From: an uncultured Bacteroidales bacterium
GTDB taxonomy: Bacteria; Bacteroidota; Bacteroidia; Bacteroidales; F082
Assembly: GCA_937896505.1 (NCBI GenBank)
Contig: CALBNP010000136.1
Location: 24,110-88,109, forward strand
Direction: 5' to 3'
DNA length: 64,000 bases
The translations under genes and the position numbers were made by a program. The first letter of the stretch is position 1; each line of letters starts with the position of its first letter. This document shows positions 15,250 to 24,285 of the stretch, in pieces. The notes under the pieces are model-generated. The model did not search any database, was not told the origin of the DNA, and saw only the letters and a program-made list of their open reading frames with translations.

Positions 15250-17685
15250 TCATCCTATCATTGTACCTTCAATATCTTCTAGCAACTTATCAGTTTGCCC
15301 CATAAACTTCATGGCGTCTTCAACCCAATCGGGGTAGGTTTCGGCTGAGTCGGCCTTGCCTCTCATTTCATTCATCTTTGAGAGGAAAGTGATGTCTTGC
15401 CCGAGTTGCGTAAACATGGGTAACATTTTATGACACAGTGCTTGTGCACCGATGAAATCGTTGTTGTCAATGCAATTGTTAAAGGCGAGCAAATCGTTGG
15501 CAGTGGAAGATGAAAAGACTTCCAGGATGGAACGGATGGATTCGTTGTCGTACCCCATCATCTCGCAAAAGATAGGAAATTTTTCCTTGAAAGGTGATTC
15601 TGCAGTTTCGATTATTTGATCGTTTGCTCGACCAAATATTTTCTCTAAGTCAATCAGATTGAATGGTTTGTGAATGAAACCGTCGAAACCTTCCTCTTTA
15701 GCTTTTTCGTTGTTGTATTCCATACGGGCAGTCATGAGAATCACAGGCTTCTCTGGGTCTATCTTCTTGAACAATTGTAGGATATCGTTCCCGCTTACGG
15801 CACCCATTTCGCGGTCAGTAAGGATGTAGTCGAAGGCATCTATCTGATGCAAGGCATATTCAACGTCGTTTTTCGAACTGCACGGAATGCCGATATGTCC
15901 GAGTTTTTCCAAAAGTCCTTCCAAAACTGACAATAAGGTGTTATCGTCGTCGATTATCAAAATATTGAGAGGCAGGAAATTATGTTGGAGAATCGTACCT
16001 TGTTCCTCGTTTTCCTCATGTGCAATTTCGATAGGTATCGTGACATTGAAATGGCTTCCTTTCCCGACTTCCGACTCGACCTTGATTTCGCCTTCCAGCA
16101 AATCAACGAGACCTTTCACAACGGACAAACCGTAACCGCTGCCTTCGGCAAATTGGTTGTAGGTGTCGATGCGGGCAAAAGGCTTGAAAACCTCATCAAT
16201 CTTGTCTTGTGGAATGCCCATACCGCTGTCAATGATGTCGATGACAAGCCTTGAATCGTCAACCTTTGCCTTAAACTCCACGGAGCCTTCTAAGGTGTAT
16301 TTAATGCCGTTTGAAATCAAGTTACTTATTATCTGCTTGATTTTCAGCTTGTCAGAAACGATTATGGTTTCTTCAGAAATGTCGGAGTTGAAAGCGAATA
16401 GAAGTCGTTTCTGCTGTGCAATAGGTTCGAACATGGCGACAGTTTCCTGACAGAGCGTCAACGCGTCGAAAGGCGTCTTTTCTGCTTTTAGCTTGCCTTG
16501 TTCAAGACTTGAGAACTCCAACAGGTTGGTGAGCAAGTTTAGAATGTGGTCGGCAGACTGTTCTATCGATTTGATTTCCTTTTCGTTAACCGACTTGTCC
16601 ATAAGTTCGGCATTGCCAAGAATGGAAGTCAGAGGAGTTTTGATGTCGTGCGAAACGGAGAGTAACAGTTTATGACGGCTTTCCAACACTTCTTCGGTCC
16701 GCTTCTGAGCATCCTCGGCAGCGAGACGCATTTTTGCAATTTTATTTACATCGTTGACAATCAATATGATGAATATAATTATTAAAAGCAAAGTCACAAA
16801 GCCAATCAAGGATGAAATCTTGGTGTTTTCTTTGATTAAGGCCTCGCTTTTCGAAATTTCAGCCACCGTTGAGTCGAGAATTTCCTGGTTGAGTTGAAGC
16901 AACATAGTAGAGATTTTCTCCGATAGTTGGTTGTCGTCGGCAATCAGTTGGCTGGCTTGCTTTTCGTATTCCTTTATTTTGGCTTTGTATTCGTTTTTAG
17001 CCTGGTCGGATAAGGAACGTAGGTCGTAAAGTATTGGAAGACTATCTGTTTCGTGCTTTACTAACGTGTCGTGTCGTACAATTGAAACTTGCACGATGCT
17101 GTCTTCTTCAGGACTGAAAACGTTGCCAATCCGTTGCCAAAAGTTGAGTCTCTTTTTCTGATGAACGATTGTGTCTTTGATGGTTGTCGTAACGAAAGTG
17201 GGTTCTTCGCGTTTAATAGGTTGATAGTCATCGATGGTGCGGTCAAATTCGACTAACGGATTGAAGTTGTAGAACTGCATTGATAAGGTATAGCTGATTT
17301 TTCCCTTCTTTTCGATAAGTGCTGCAATTTCGTTGATTCTCTGCTTGTTTTGTTCGCTGAAATCGGTTCTTGATATGGAATCGGCTATGCTGTAAAGTTC
17401 ATCGCGCTGTTGTGCAAACTGATTGATGAGTAGTGGATTGTTTGAAAAAGCTATGAGATTGGAAGTGTTTTGTGCGGTATGGACTTTTTGCGTGAATTGG
17501 CTTGCCCATTCAAGGGTCGTGTTTTTTGATTTGATGTTAGTCCTTTGATTTTCAATGGAATGGCGCATGTCGAAAATATAATAGAACATGGCGTAACACA
17601 ATGCTATAACGAACAGATAGGTTGCAACTATCTTCCAGTTCGTGTTCCGTTCAACGGAATTCCTATTTTTTTCTTCTTTTGTCAT
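15250..17685 (-). CDS. Hybrid sensor histidine kinase with receiver and Hpt domains
   Basis: 811 residues from the ATG at 17685. Two membrane segments (~19-38 and ~292-312) bracket a ~250-residue periplasmic, mostly helical sensor. Then come HisKA with the H-box SVSHDIKTPLTSIL (His346), HATPase_c with NLISNGIKYT (N-box), IDSGMGIPQDK (G1) and GSGYGLSVVKGL (G2), a receiver (ILIIDDDNTLL; phospho-Asp in YILTDREMG), and an Hpt-like end with ALCHKMLPMFTQLG as the likely phospho-histidine. This is a complete His-Asp-His relay whose final acceptor is plausibly the NtrC-like regulator 25 bp away in convergent orientation. The signal sensed is unknown. A longer frame reaching 17724 begins upstream of the promoter and is rejected. 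Confidence 0.92.
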   Translation of the reverse strand: MTKEEKNRNSVERNTNWKIVATYLFVIALCYAMFYYIFDMRHSIENQRTNIKSKNTTLEWASQFTQKVHTAQNTSNLIAFSNNPLLINQFAQQRDELYSIADSISRTDFSEQNKQRINEIAALIEKKGKISYTLSMQFYNFNPLVEFDRTIDDYQPIKREEPTFVTTTIKDTIVHQKKRLNFWQRIGNVFSPEEDSIVQVSIVRHDTLVKHETDSLPILYDLRSLSDQAKNEYKAKIKEYEKQASQLIADDNQLSEKISTMLLQLNQEILDSTVAEISKSEALIKENTKISSLIGFVTLLLIIIFIILIVNDVNKIAKMRLAAEDAQKRTEEVLESRHKLLLSVSHDIKTPLTSILGNAELMDKSVNEKEIKSIEQSADHILNLLTNLLEFSSLEQGKLKAEKTPFDALTLCQETVAMFEPIAQQKRLLFAFNSDISEETIIVSDKLKIKQIISNLISNGIKYTLEGSVEFKAKVDDSRLVIDIIDSGMGIPQDKIDEVFKPFARIDTYNQFAEGSGYGLSVVKGLVDLLEGEIKVESEVGKGSHFNVTIPIEIAHEENEEQGTILQHNFLPLNILIIDDDNTLLSVLEGLLEKLGHIGIPCSSKNDVEYALHQIDAFDYILTDREMGAVSGNDILQLFKKIDPEKPVILMTARMEYNNEKAKEEGFDGFIHKPFNLIDLEKIFGRANDQIIETAESPFKEKFPIFCEMMGYDNESIRSILEVFSSSTANDLLAFNNCIDNNDFIGAQALCHKMLPMFTQLGQDITFLSKMNEMRGKADSAETYPDWVEDAMKFMGQTDKLLEDIEGTMIG

Positions 17686-17692
17686 GGGACTG

Positions 17693-17700
17693 CAAATGTA
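17693..17700 (-). promoter_or_regulatory. -7 box TACATTTG for the hybrid kinase
   Basis: Minus-strand TACATTTG with a TTTG 21 bp upstream. Only 7 bp separate it from the ATG at 17685, so the leader is 1-3 nt at most. Confidence 0.7.
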
Positions 17701-17711
17701 GTTTTTTTTCT

Positions 17712-17719
17712 TATTTTTG
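17712..17719 (+). promoter_or_regulatory. -7 box TATTTTTG for the mini beta-grasp gene
   Basis: Matches TAnnTTTG, 16 bp before the ATG at 17736; back to back with the kinase promoter. Confidence 0.7.
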
Positions 17720-17735
17720 CGCAAATTATTTAGCC

Positions 17736-17927
17736 ATGAAAGTTTTTGTCAATGATGTAGAAGTCAATATTTTCGAGGGTGCTCGCGTGATTGATGCGGC
17801 TCATAAGTTCATACAGCAGTTCGAGTTATTCGAAAAATTAAAGCATTTGACGGCACGAGATGCTTTCCACAACCGCATCGACCTTGACGGTGCTTTGCGC
17901 GATGGCAGCAGAATTTATCTAGATTAA
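17736..17927 (+). CDS. 63-residue beta-grasp-like (ThiS/ubiquitin-like) small protein
   Basis: The sequence opens with MKVFVNDVEVNIFEGARVID, a beta-hairpin followed by helix in the manner of ThiS/MoaD and 2Fe-2S ferredoxin N-termini, and ends with DLDGALRDGSRIYLD, resembling the last strands of a beta-grasp fold. It lacks the C-terminal Gly-Gly needed for sulfur carriage, and it has no cysteines. Position is 12 bp upstream of the 5'-nucleotidase-like lipoprotein, so the two are probably co-transcribed. Fold assignment is by eye; function unknown. The ATG at 17736 is fixed by the promoter at 17712; the longer frame is upstream of it. Confidence 0.6.
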   Translation: MKVFVNDVEVNIFEGARVIDAAHKFIQQFELFEKLKHLTARDAFHNRIDLDGALRDGSRIYLD

Positions 17928-17939
17928 AACATCAGACTT

Positions 17940-19379
17940 ATGAAACATTTCTATTTTTCTGTATTAACTATTTGCTTGATAGTTTTTTATGGCTGCAATT
18001 CTAATCCTGCTACCCAGAAAAAAGCCAACAGCTCCGAAGTAACCGAAGTGGCTATTTTGGCGGTGAACGACATTCATGCCAACATCGACTTATTCCCGCA
18101 ATTCGGTGCCTTGGTTGACAGCTTGAGAGGCGTTTATCCTGATTTGCTGGTGTTTTCGGCTGGCGACAACCGCACGGGAAATCCGGTCAACGACCAATAC
18201 AATCCTGTAAACTTTCCTATGATTGACCTGATGAATAAGGTGGGTTTCGATGTTTCGACGGTTGGCAACCACGAATGGGATGCCAATGTGGAGAATTTGC
18301 AAAACAACATCGAGCAGGCCAACTTCCCATTTCTTTGTGCTAATGTATTTATTCCTAATACGTTAAATCTTGATATCAAACCTTATACCATCATTGAAAA
18401 TCAAGGCATTAAGATTGCCGTTGTGGGCTTGATAGAGTTGCGCCATGATGGCATTCCGGGCGCGCATCCTAAGAATCTGACCGAAGTGAACTTCAAGCCT
18501 GCCTCGGTCGTTCTTCCTGATTACAAATATCTTAGCAATGAAAACGACTTGATGGTTTTGCTCTCGCATTGCGGTTTCGAGGACGATATGGAACTCGCCC
18601 AAGCCAATCCTTATTTGGATGTGATTATCGGCGGCCATTCGCATACCTTGATAGAAAACCCGCATGAGGTGAATGGAGTTTTGGTCACTCAGTCGGGTTC
18701 TCATCTCGAATATGCCACTTTGCACCTATTTGATATTAAGGACGGGAATGTGATCAAAAAGGGTGCTACTGTGCTGAATGTGAAAGATTTTAATAAAAAA
18801 TCCGCCGAATTGCAGACCATGATTGAAGAATACAACAATTCGCCGAGTTTGAACGAAGCCATCGCTGTTGCCACGACGAAATTTGAGAATAGGGAAGAGT
18901 TGGGCTGCATGATGACAGATGCCATCCGCGAAATAAGCAAAGCCGATTTTGCTTTCCAAAATACAGGCGGTGTGCGCGTCAACTACTTGAAAAAAGGACC
19001 GATTACGGTGAAGGATGTCTATATGATTGACCCATTTAACAATGAGATTGTGGCCTATCAGATGACTGGCGCACAAGTCGAGAAATTCATTATCAACTCG
19101 TATAAGAAGAATGGTCGTTATCCGTCGCATGTTTCAGGCATGAGATATGAGGTTGTCGGAAATGGTAACAAACTGAAAGCCAATATTATTACCGATAAAG
19201 GAAAGTTTTCTAAGAGTGCGACATACAAGGTCGCGATGAACAGTTATATGGCCTCGACGGTCAACATCGAGAGTCTTGACGATGGCCAAAGCCAATACAT
19301 GACTTCGGAAGAAATGATGATAGAATTTTTAAGGAAACAAAAAACTGTTGATTATAAAGGAGTTGCAAGAGTTAAATAA
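17940..19379 (+). CDS. 5'-nucleotidase / UDP-sugar hydrolase-like lipoprotein (UshA family)
   Basis: 479 residues. A lipoprotein signal ends in LIVFYGCN. The metallophosphoesterase half has AVNDIHANID (D-x-H), SAGDNRTGNP, STVGNHEWDAN (GNHE) and IIGGHSHTLI (GGHSH), giving the two-metal site; the C-terminal half has FQNTGGVRVNYL, the substrate-binding signature of 5'-nucleotidases, and YMIDPFNNEIVAYQMTG. It should hydrolyse nucleotides or UDP-sugars in the periplasm or on the outer membrane. Both domains are in one polypeptide. Upstream is the mini beta-grasp gene; downstream, with a new promoter, the aldose epimerase. Confidence 0.88.
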   Translation: MKHFYFSVLTICLIVFYGCNSNPATQKKANSSEVTEVAILAVNDIHANIDLFPQFGALVDSLRGVYPDLLVFSAGDNRTGNPVNDQYNPVNFPMIDLMNKVGFDVSTVGNHEWDANVENLQNNIEQANFPFLCANVFIPNTLNLDIKPYTIIENQGIKIAVVGLIELRHDGIPGAHPKNLTEVNFKPASVVLPDYKYLSNENDLMVLLSHCGFEDDMELAQANPYLDVIIGGHSHTLIENPHEVNGVLVTQSGSHLEYATLHLFDIKDGNVIKKGATVLNVKDFNKKSAELQTMIEEYNNSPSLNEAIAVATTKFENREELGCMMTDAIREISKADFAFQNTGGVRVNYLKKGPITVKDVYMIDPFNNEIVAYQMTGAQVEKFIINSYKKNGRYPSHVSGMRYEVVGNGNKLKANIITDKGKFSKSATYKVAMNSYMASTVNIESLDDGQSQYMTSEEMMIEFLRKQKTVDYKGVARVK

Positions 19380-19409
19380 ATTTCCTTTGTGTAGTTCAAT
19401 ACAATTTTG

Positions 19410-19417
19410 TATTTTTG
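19410..19417 (+). promoter_or_regulatory. -7 box TATTTTTG for the aldose epimerase
   Basis: Matches TAnnTTTG, 33 bp before the ATG at 19451; rules out starts at or before 19415. Confidence 0.7.
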
Positions 19418-19450
19418 CCGCCTAATTTTGACAGATTGAAATCGAAAGAA

Positions 19451-20596
19451 ATGAAAAAAGCATTATCGATTTTCGCAATGGCTTTGTTATTAGTCAGTTG
19501 CGGTCCAAAGAGAAAAGAAGTCCAATTGCTTGACCCTTCTAACTTCAACACCCAGATAGATGGAAAGCAAGTGTCGCTTTACACTATGCACAATGGTGAC
19601 ATCACCATGCAAGTCACCAATTATGGTGGCCGCATCGTTTCGTTGTGGGTGCCTGACCGCAGAAAAAGTTTCGAAGACATAGTTCTGGGTTACGAAAACA
19701 TCGACAAGTATGTGAACAACACGGGTGAACGCTATCTTGGTGCCGTCGTAGGTCGTTGCGCCAACCGTATCAGTAATGGTTCTTTCACTCTGAATGGTCA
19801 AACCTATCAACTTACAAAGAATGATGGCGAAAACACGCTTCACGGCGGTCTCATTGGTGCCGACAAGATGGTTTGGGACGTGGTTTCAACCAACGACAGC
19901 GTCATCGAGATGCACACCGTTTTCGTTGACGGTCAAGATGGTTTCCCTGGCAATCTGGAAGTCAACATGAGTTACACCTTAACGGCGGCCAACACTCTGG
20001 AAATCCGTTATTCTGCCATCACCGATTCCACCACGTTGTGCAATCTCTCCAACCACTCGTTCTTCAACCTGAAAGGCGAAGGCAATGGCACCGTCCTCGA
20101 TCATGAAATGCAAATCCACTCAAGATACATGACCACCATCAACGATCAGATTCTTACTGATGGCAAGTTCTCGGGCGTGAAGAATACACCTTTCGATTTC
20201 CGCGAAAAGCACACCATTGGCGAACGCATCAATGCTGAAGATGAGCAACTTGCCAACGGTCATGGCTATGACCATAACTGGATTCTCGACAAGAGTGCTC
20301 CTGACGAATACACATGGGCGGCTATCGTGTCAGACCCTAAATCAGGGCGTCAGATGGAAGTGTGGACAGACCAAGTCGGTTTGCAGTTCTATAGCGGCAA
20401 CTTCTTCGATGGCAAGTGTAACGGCAAGTATGGCCATCCTTTGTGCTATCGCGAAGGTTTTGCTTTGGAAACCCAATATTTCCCGGATGCCATCAACCAT
20501 TCAACCTTGGCACCTATGCCAATCCTTAACCCAGGCGAGGAATACCATCAACTCACTATCTATAAGTTCGGTGTGCTTCCTAAAGAGAAGAAATAA
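19451..20596 (+). CDS. galM: Aldose 1-epimerase (galactose mutarotase), exported lipoprotein form
   Basis: 381 residues. A lipoprotein signal (ALLLVSCGPK) makes this an exported form. The mutarotase fold is shown by VTNYGGRIVSLWVPDR, GRCANRISNGSF, NTLHGG (His), NLSNHSFFNLKG (catalytic His), GHGYDHNWIL (Asp binding C1 hydroxyl) and the late YREGFALETQYFPDAIN with the catalytic Glu. It interconverts alpha and beta anomers of hexoses. Start at 19451 is chosen because the signal peptide begins there and the promoter lies just upstream. Ends in a strong terminator at 20616. Confidence 0.93.
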   Translation: MKKALSIFAMALLLVSCGPKRKEVQLLDPSNFNTQIDGKQVSLYTMHNGDITMQVTNYGGRIVSLWVPDRRKSFEDIVLGYENIDKYVNNTGERYLGAVVGRCANRISNGSFTLNGQTYQLTKNDGENTLHGGLIGADKMVWDVVSTNDSVIEMHTVFVDGQDGFPGNLEVNMSYTLTAANTLEIRYSAITDSTTLCNLSNHSFFNLKGEGNGTVLDHEMQIHSRYMTTINDQILTDGKFSGVKNTPFDFREKHTIGERINAEDEQLANGHGYDHNWILDKSAPDEYTWAAIVSDPKSGRQMEVWTDQVGLQFYSGNFFDGKCNGKYGHPLCYREGFALETQYFPDAINHSTLAPMPILNPGEEYHQLTIYKFGVLPKEKK

Positions 20597-20615
20597 CTAA
20601 CGTTCAAAAAACAAT

Positions 20616-20647
20616 AGCCTCGTGTCGGGAGATGCGAGGCTTTTTTT
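20616..20647 (+). terminator. Rho-independent terminator of galM
   Basis: AGCCTCG (20616-20622) pairs with CGAGGCT (20635-20641) across a 12-nt loop, followed by seven T. The last T of the run is the first base of the next gene's -7 box. Confidence 0.88.
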
Positions 20648-20654
20648 ATCTTTG
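20647..20654 (+). promoter_or_regulatory. -7 box TATCTTTG for uup
   Basis: Overlaps the T-run of the galM terminator and is separated from the ATG at 20659 by only four bases (CAGA), implying transcription starting at or about the A of the ATG. Confidence 0.7.
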
Positions 20655-20658
20655 CAGA

Positions 20659-22416
20659 ATGAATTACTTATCCGTAAACGGAATCTCCAAGTCGTTCGGT
20701 ATCAAGACCTTGTTTGACAATGTCACTTTCGGCATCGAAAAAGGCGACAAGACGGCTTTGATAGCTGCCAATGGTTCGGGAAAATCAACAATGCTTAAAA
20801 TCCTTGTCGGGAAAGAAAGTCCCGACACGGGCACGATTGTTTATGCCAACGACTTAAAAGTCGGTTATTTGGAACAACTTCCTGTATATCCCGTTGGAAG
20901 TACCATTGCTGATTTGTTGGAAGATCTGAGCGATGAACAGCATTTGAAGGCGCGTCAGTTTCTTTCGCGTTTCGAGTTGCAAGACCTTACGCAATGCGTC
21001 GATACGCTTTCAGGCGGACAGGTCAAGCGTTTAGCCTTGGCTTTGGTGCTGCTTCACGAGCCTGATTTCCTTATTATGGACGAACCCACCAACCACCTTG
21101 ACGTAGAAATGGTGGAATGGCTTGAAAAATACCTCACGCAATCCACGATGACGCTCTTGATGGTGACGCACGACCGCTATTTCCTCGACCGCGTGTGCAA
21201 TAAGATTTTCGAGTTGTACCAAGGCGTAATGTACACCCATAACGGCAATTTCGACTATTATGTCGAGAAAAGCCGCGAACGTGAGGAAGTGAAACGAGCC
21301 ACAGCCGAAAAAGCAGGTCAACTACTGAAACACGAACTGGAATGGATGCGCAGCACGCCACAAGCCAGAACGGGCAAGTCGAAAAGCCGCATTGATGCCT
21401 TCTACGACCTGAAAGACAAGGCTAAGATACAACAGGTGGAAGACAAACTTCAGTTTGGACTGAACATGCAACGCCTCGGCGGCAAGATTCTGGAACTCAG
21501 TAACGTAACCAAATCGTATGGCGACACTACCGTACTCAAGGATTTCGACTACGTCTTCAAGCGTGGCGAGCGCATCGGCTTGATTGGAAAGAATGGCGTC
21601 GGCAAGTCGTCGTTCCTTAACCTCATAACGGGTTCCGTCACGCCCGACAAAGGACAAGTCAAGACGGGCGAGACCGTCACCTATGGCTATTACCGTCAGG
21701 AAGGCATCCAGTTCGACGAAAGCAAGACGGTGTTGAGTACCATTCGCGACATCGCCGAAGTGGTGTGTTACGGCAAAGACAAGGTATATACTGCCGACCA
21801 ACTGTTGGCGCATTTCATGTTTCCATATAAAATGCATCGCCAACCCGTTTCGCTGTTGAGTGGCGGCGAGAAACGACGGCTCTACATGCTTACCGTACTC
21901 ATCAGCAACCCCAACTTCCTCATTTTGGATGAACCAACTAACGACCTCGATTTGCTTACGCTCCAGAAACTTGAGGATTTCCTCCAAGGCTACAAAGGTT
22001 GCCTTTTAGTGGTATCGCACGACCGCTATTTCATGGATGAGGTTGTTGACCAACTCTTTGTCTTCCAAGGTGATGGCGCAGTGAAAGGCTTCATGGGAAA
22101 CTACTCGCAATATAAGGATTACCTAGATGCCAGACTCAAGGAAGAACGCAAGGAGCAGAACGCGCAAAAGAGGGAAGAAATGAAGCCCGCAAAACCACGC
22201 GAGAAGACTAAACGCTCATTCAAGGAAGAACGCGAATATAAGCAACTCGCTGCCGAGATTGCAGCTTTGGAAGACGAGAAGGTACAGATAACCCAAACTT
22301 TGAACACTGAATGTGACTATCAGAAACTCCAGCAGATGGGCAACCGCCTTCAGGAAATCAATGATTTGTTGGATGGAAAGGAGTTGCGCTGGCTCGAGCT
22401 GGATGAGATTGGTTAA
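20659..22416 (+). CDS. uup: ABC-F family ATPase, Uup type
   Basis: 585 residues with two ABC domains and no membrane segments. First: NGSGKST (Walker A), TLSGGQVKRLALA (signature), LIMDEPTNHLD (Walker B). Second: GKNGVGKSS, SLLSGGEKRRLYML, LILDEPTNDLD followed by LLVVSHDRYFMDEV. The linker between them is the basic P-site tRNA interaction region (TPQARTGKSKSRID). The C-terminus (~510-585) is charged and coiled-coil, as in Uup, which acts on ribosomes or branched DNA structures. The ATG at 20659 starts exactly at the canonical ABC strand (NYLSVNGISKSFG); the longer frame from 20632 starts inside the terminator. Confidence 0.9.
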   Translation: MNYLSVNGISKSFGIKTLFDNVTFGIEKGDKTALIAANGSGKSTMLKILVGKESPDTGTIVYANDLKVGYLEQLPVYPVGSTIADLLEDLSDEQHLKARQFLSRFELQDLTQCVDTLSGGQVKRLALALVLLHEPDFLIMDEPTNHLDVEMVEWLEKYLTQSTMTLLMVTHDRYFLDRVCNKIFELYQGVMYTHNGNFDYYVEKSREREEVKRATAEKAGQLLKHELEWMRSTPQARTGKSKSRIDAFYDLKDKAKIQQVEDKLQFGLNMQRLGGKILELSNVTKSYGDTTVLKDFDYVFKRGERIGLIGKNGVGKSSFLNLITGSVTPDKGQVKTGETVTYGYYRQEGIQFDESKTVLSTIRDIAEVVCYGKDKVYTADQLLAHFMFPYKMHRQPVSLLSGGEKRRLYMLTVLISNPNFLILDEPTNDLDLLTLQKLEDFLQGYKGCLLVVSHDRYFMDEVVDQLFVFQGDGAVKGFMGNYSQYKDYLDARLKEERKEQNAQKREEMKPAKPREKTKRSFKEEREYKQLAAEIAALEDEKVQITQTLNTECDYQKLQQMGNRLQEINDLLDGKELRWLELDEIG

Positions 22417-22454
22417 GTGTGAAGGCAGGTTCCATCCTTCCCCCTAAAACAACT

Positions 22455-22478
22455 AAAGAGACGCTTTTGTGTCTCTTT
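22455..22478 (+). terminator. Hairpin downstream of uup
   Basis: AAAGAGAC (22455-22462) and GTCTCTTT (22471-22478) form a perfect 8-bp stem with an 8-nt loop, 38 bp after the uup stop; the 3' arm ends in TTT followed by CT. Probable terminator. The rest of the 215-bp gap up to 22632 shows only the next promoter. Confidence 0.65.
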
Positions 22479-22599
22479 CTGCTATAATTCTGAATTGATT
22501 TTAGTCAATAACGAAGGGGGCTGACGATTCACCACTAATTCAAAAATAGATGGATTATTTATTGTTCTTGTGAAAAGAGCTAATGTGCAGTATAAATCG

Positions 22600-22607
22600 T
22601 ATCTTTG
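22600..22607 (+). promoter_or_regulatory. -7 box TATCTTTG for the T9SS-exported protein
   Basis: Matches TAnnTTTG, 24 bp before the ATG at 22632. Confidence 0.7.
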
Positions 22608-22631
22608 CAGTCTAATTTAGAATGTATCTAT

Positions 22632-24260
22632 ATGAAAAAGTATTTGTTCCTTTTTGTGGCCGCTGTGCTTTCCTTCGCATCGGCCTTTGCTCAAGAAAAG
22701 ACTAATGTGGCACGCGAATGTGTCTTGTTCGAAATCTTCACCGGTGTGCGCTGTCCATATTGCCCAGCCGCTGCCAACGGCATTGCCCAACTGCTTGAAG
22801 AAGGCAAAGCCATCGCTCCTGTGGCTTATCACACCAATGCTTTCTCTACTGCTGAATACTACACAGCAGAGACGAATGCACGTGCAAGCTATTATAACAT
22901 AGATGGTTATCCTACCCTGAAAGCGGACGGCCTCCTTACCTATGCAAATGGCGGCGATGCTTCGCAAACCAATTATCCCCAATACCTGAGCCGTTACAAC
23001 CAACGCATCAGCCAAGCCAGTCCTTTCACCATCGACCTTAGCTATGAGCCTGCCGAGGGCAATCTCTGCCGTGTGAACTGCACCGTGAACAAGGTGGGCG
23101 ACTGCGCTGGCAACGACGTGCGCGTGTTCATCGCTCTCACCCAATGCAACATCGACGTGAGTTGGCAAGGCATGCAAGGCCTACACCACGTTTGCCGCGA
23201 TATGATTCCTACACAACTGGGAACACCTTTCACTGGAACGTCAATGACGATTAGCGAAACTTTCGAGATGAAATATCCAAAAGAAGACTGCTACCTTACC
23301 GCTTGGGTGCAGAACTATAGTGGTACCAAAGAAGTGTATCAAGCTGTACGCCTTTCTATGGTTTTAGATCTCGATTATGACCTCGTAATGAAGTCGGTGT
23401 CGCAAATGATAACCCAAAATTGCTCGGGCTATATAAATCCTATCGTGACGGTAAAATACTGTGGCAACGAGACGGTCACCACCTTCGATGTAGTTGCGTC
23501 TGTGGAAGGCCAGGAAGTGAATCGCTATTCATGGAACGGCAGTCTCAATAAAGACGAGTCGGTTGATGTCTCTCTTCCGGAATTCAATTTCGGTCAGGCA
23601 GAGAACCTGATTTTTAGTGCTGTTATGCCTAATGGACATGAAGATGATTTTCCCGCGGACAACAGCATCTCTGTCGCCTTGGAGGAAGTGCCAGTTGTCA
23701 ATGGCTATTTGAAAATACAAGTTAAGTCGGGAAAAAACAACGAAAACGAATCGATGGTGATTACTGACATGGAAACGCTCGAAGTTTTCAAAGTCATTAC
23801 TTTTGAACTTCCAAGTCATGTCTATACCACTGAAGTTATTCTGCCTAATTCTTCATGCTATCGCATAACAGCAATAGACACAGAAGGCGAAGGATGGGGC
23901 ACTGGTTTCTTCCAAGTCACCGATGCTGACAACCATGTTGTAATGCAATGCGGTGGTTCGGACAATAAATTCACCTACGAGATGTCGGTAGAAGTGGATT
24001 GCGATGGCGAACTTAACGTTGGCGAAACCGCAGAAAAGGAATTTATGGTTTATCCTAACCCAAATAATGGTGTCTTCAGCATGGATTTGTGTGAAGGCCA
24101 ATGGCAAGTGACGGTTTACGACGTGGCTGGCCGTCTGGTTTATGAAAGCGCACAATTTACCGAAGGCCAAATCGACCTGCGCCAATATGGAAACGGTGTC
24201 TATTTCGTGAAGGCGAAGAACGGTTCCGACGAATTGGTGAAGAAGGTCGTCGTCTTGTAG
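22632..24260 (+). CDS. Secreted Omp28-like thioredoxin-fold protein with type IX sorting domain
   Basis: 542 residues. A signal peptide (LFLFVAAVLSFASAFAQ) is followed by FEIFTGVRCPYCPAAAN, a thioredoxin-like strand with a C-x-x-C active site, and VAYHTNAFSTAEYY, then YPTLKADG with the cis-proline; this is the arrangement in Omp28-related proteins. The middle (~190-460) is beta-rich repeat-like sequence. The last ~75 residues (FMVYPNPNNGVF, VTVYDVAGRLVYES, YGNGVYFVKAKN, ELVKKVVVL) are a type A C-terminal domain recognised by the type IX secretion system, so the protein is expected on the cell surface or released. The start at 22632 is set by the promoter. Two hairpins follow the stop. Confidence 0.88.
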   Translation: MKKYLFLFVAAVLSFASAFAQEKTNVARECVLFEIFTGVRCPYCPAAANGIAQLLEEGKAIAPVAYHTNAFSTAEYYTAETNARASYYNIDGYPTLKADGLLTYANGGDASQTNYPQYLSRYNQRISQASPFTIDLSYEPAEGNLCRVNCTVNKVGDCAGNDVRVFIALTQCNIDVSWQGMQGLHHVCRDMIPTQLGTPFTGTSMTISETFEMKYPKEDCYLTAWVQNYSGTKEVYQAVRLSMVLDLDYDLVMKSVSQMITQNCSGYINPIVTVKYCGNETVTTFDVVASVEGQEVNRYSWNGSLNKDESVDVSLPEFNFGQAENLIFSAVMPNGHEDDFPADNSISVALEEVPVVNGYLKIQVKSGKNNENESMVITDMETLEVFKVITFELPSHVYTTEVILPNSSCYRITAIDTEGEGWGTGFFQVTDADNHVVMQCGGSDNKFTYEMSVEVDCDGELNVGETAEKEFMVYPNPNNGVFSMDLCEGQWQVTVYDVAGRLVYESAQFTEGQIDLRQYGNGVYFVKAKNGSDELVKKVVVL

Positions 24261-24282
24261 AGACGCGCCATGGCACGTCTCT
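24259..24282. repeat. Palindromic hairpin AGAGACG/CGTCTCT
   Basis: AGAGACG (24259-24265) pairs with CGTCTCT (24276-24282), with GCCATGGC palindromic in the loop. It overlaps the TAG stop of the preceding gene. Confidence 0.75.
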
Positions 24283-24285
24283 GAC

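Noticed and set aside
24259..24282. The AGAGACG hairpin as the terminator of the T9SS protein gene
   Set aside because: It overlaps the stop codon and has no T-run; the 15-bp hairpin immediately downstream is the better terminator.
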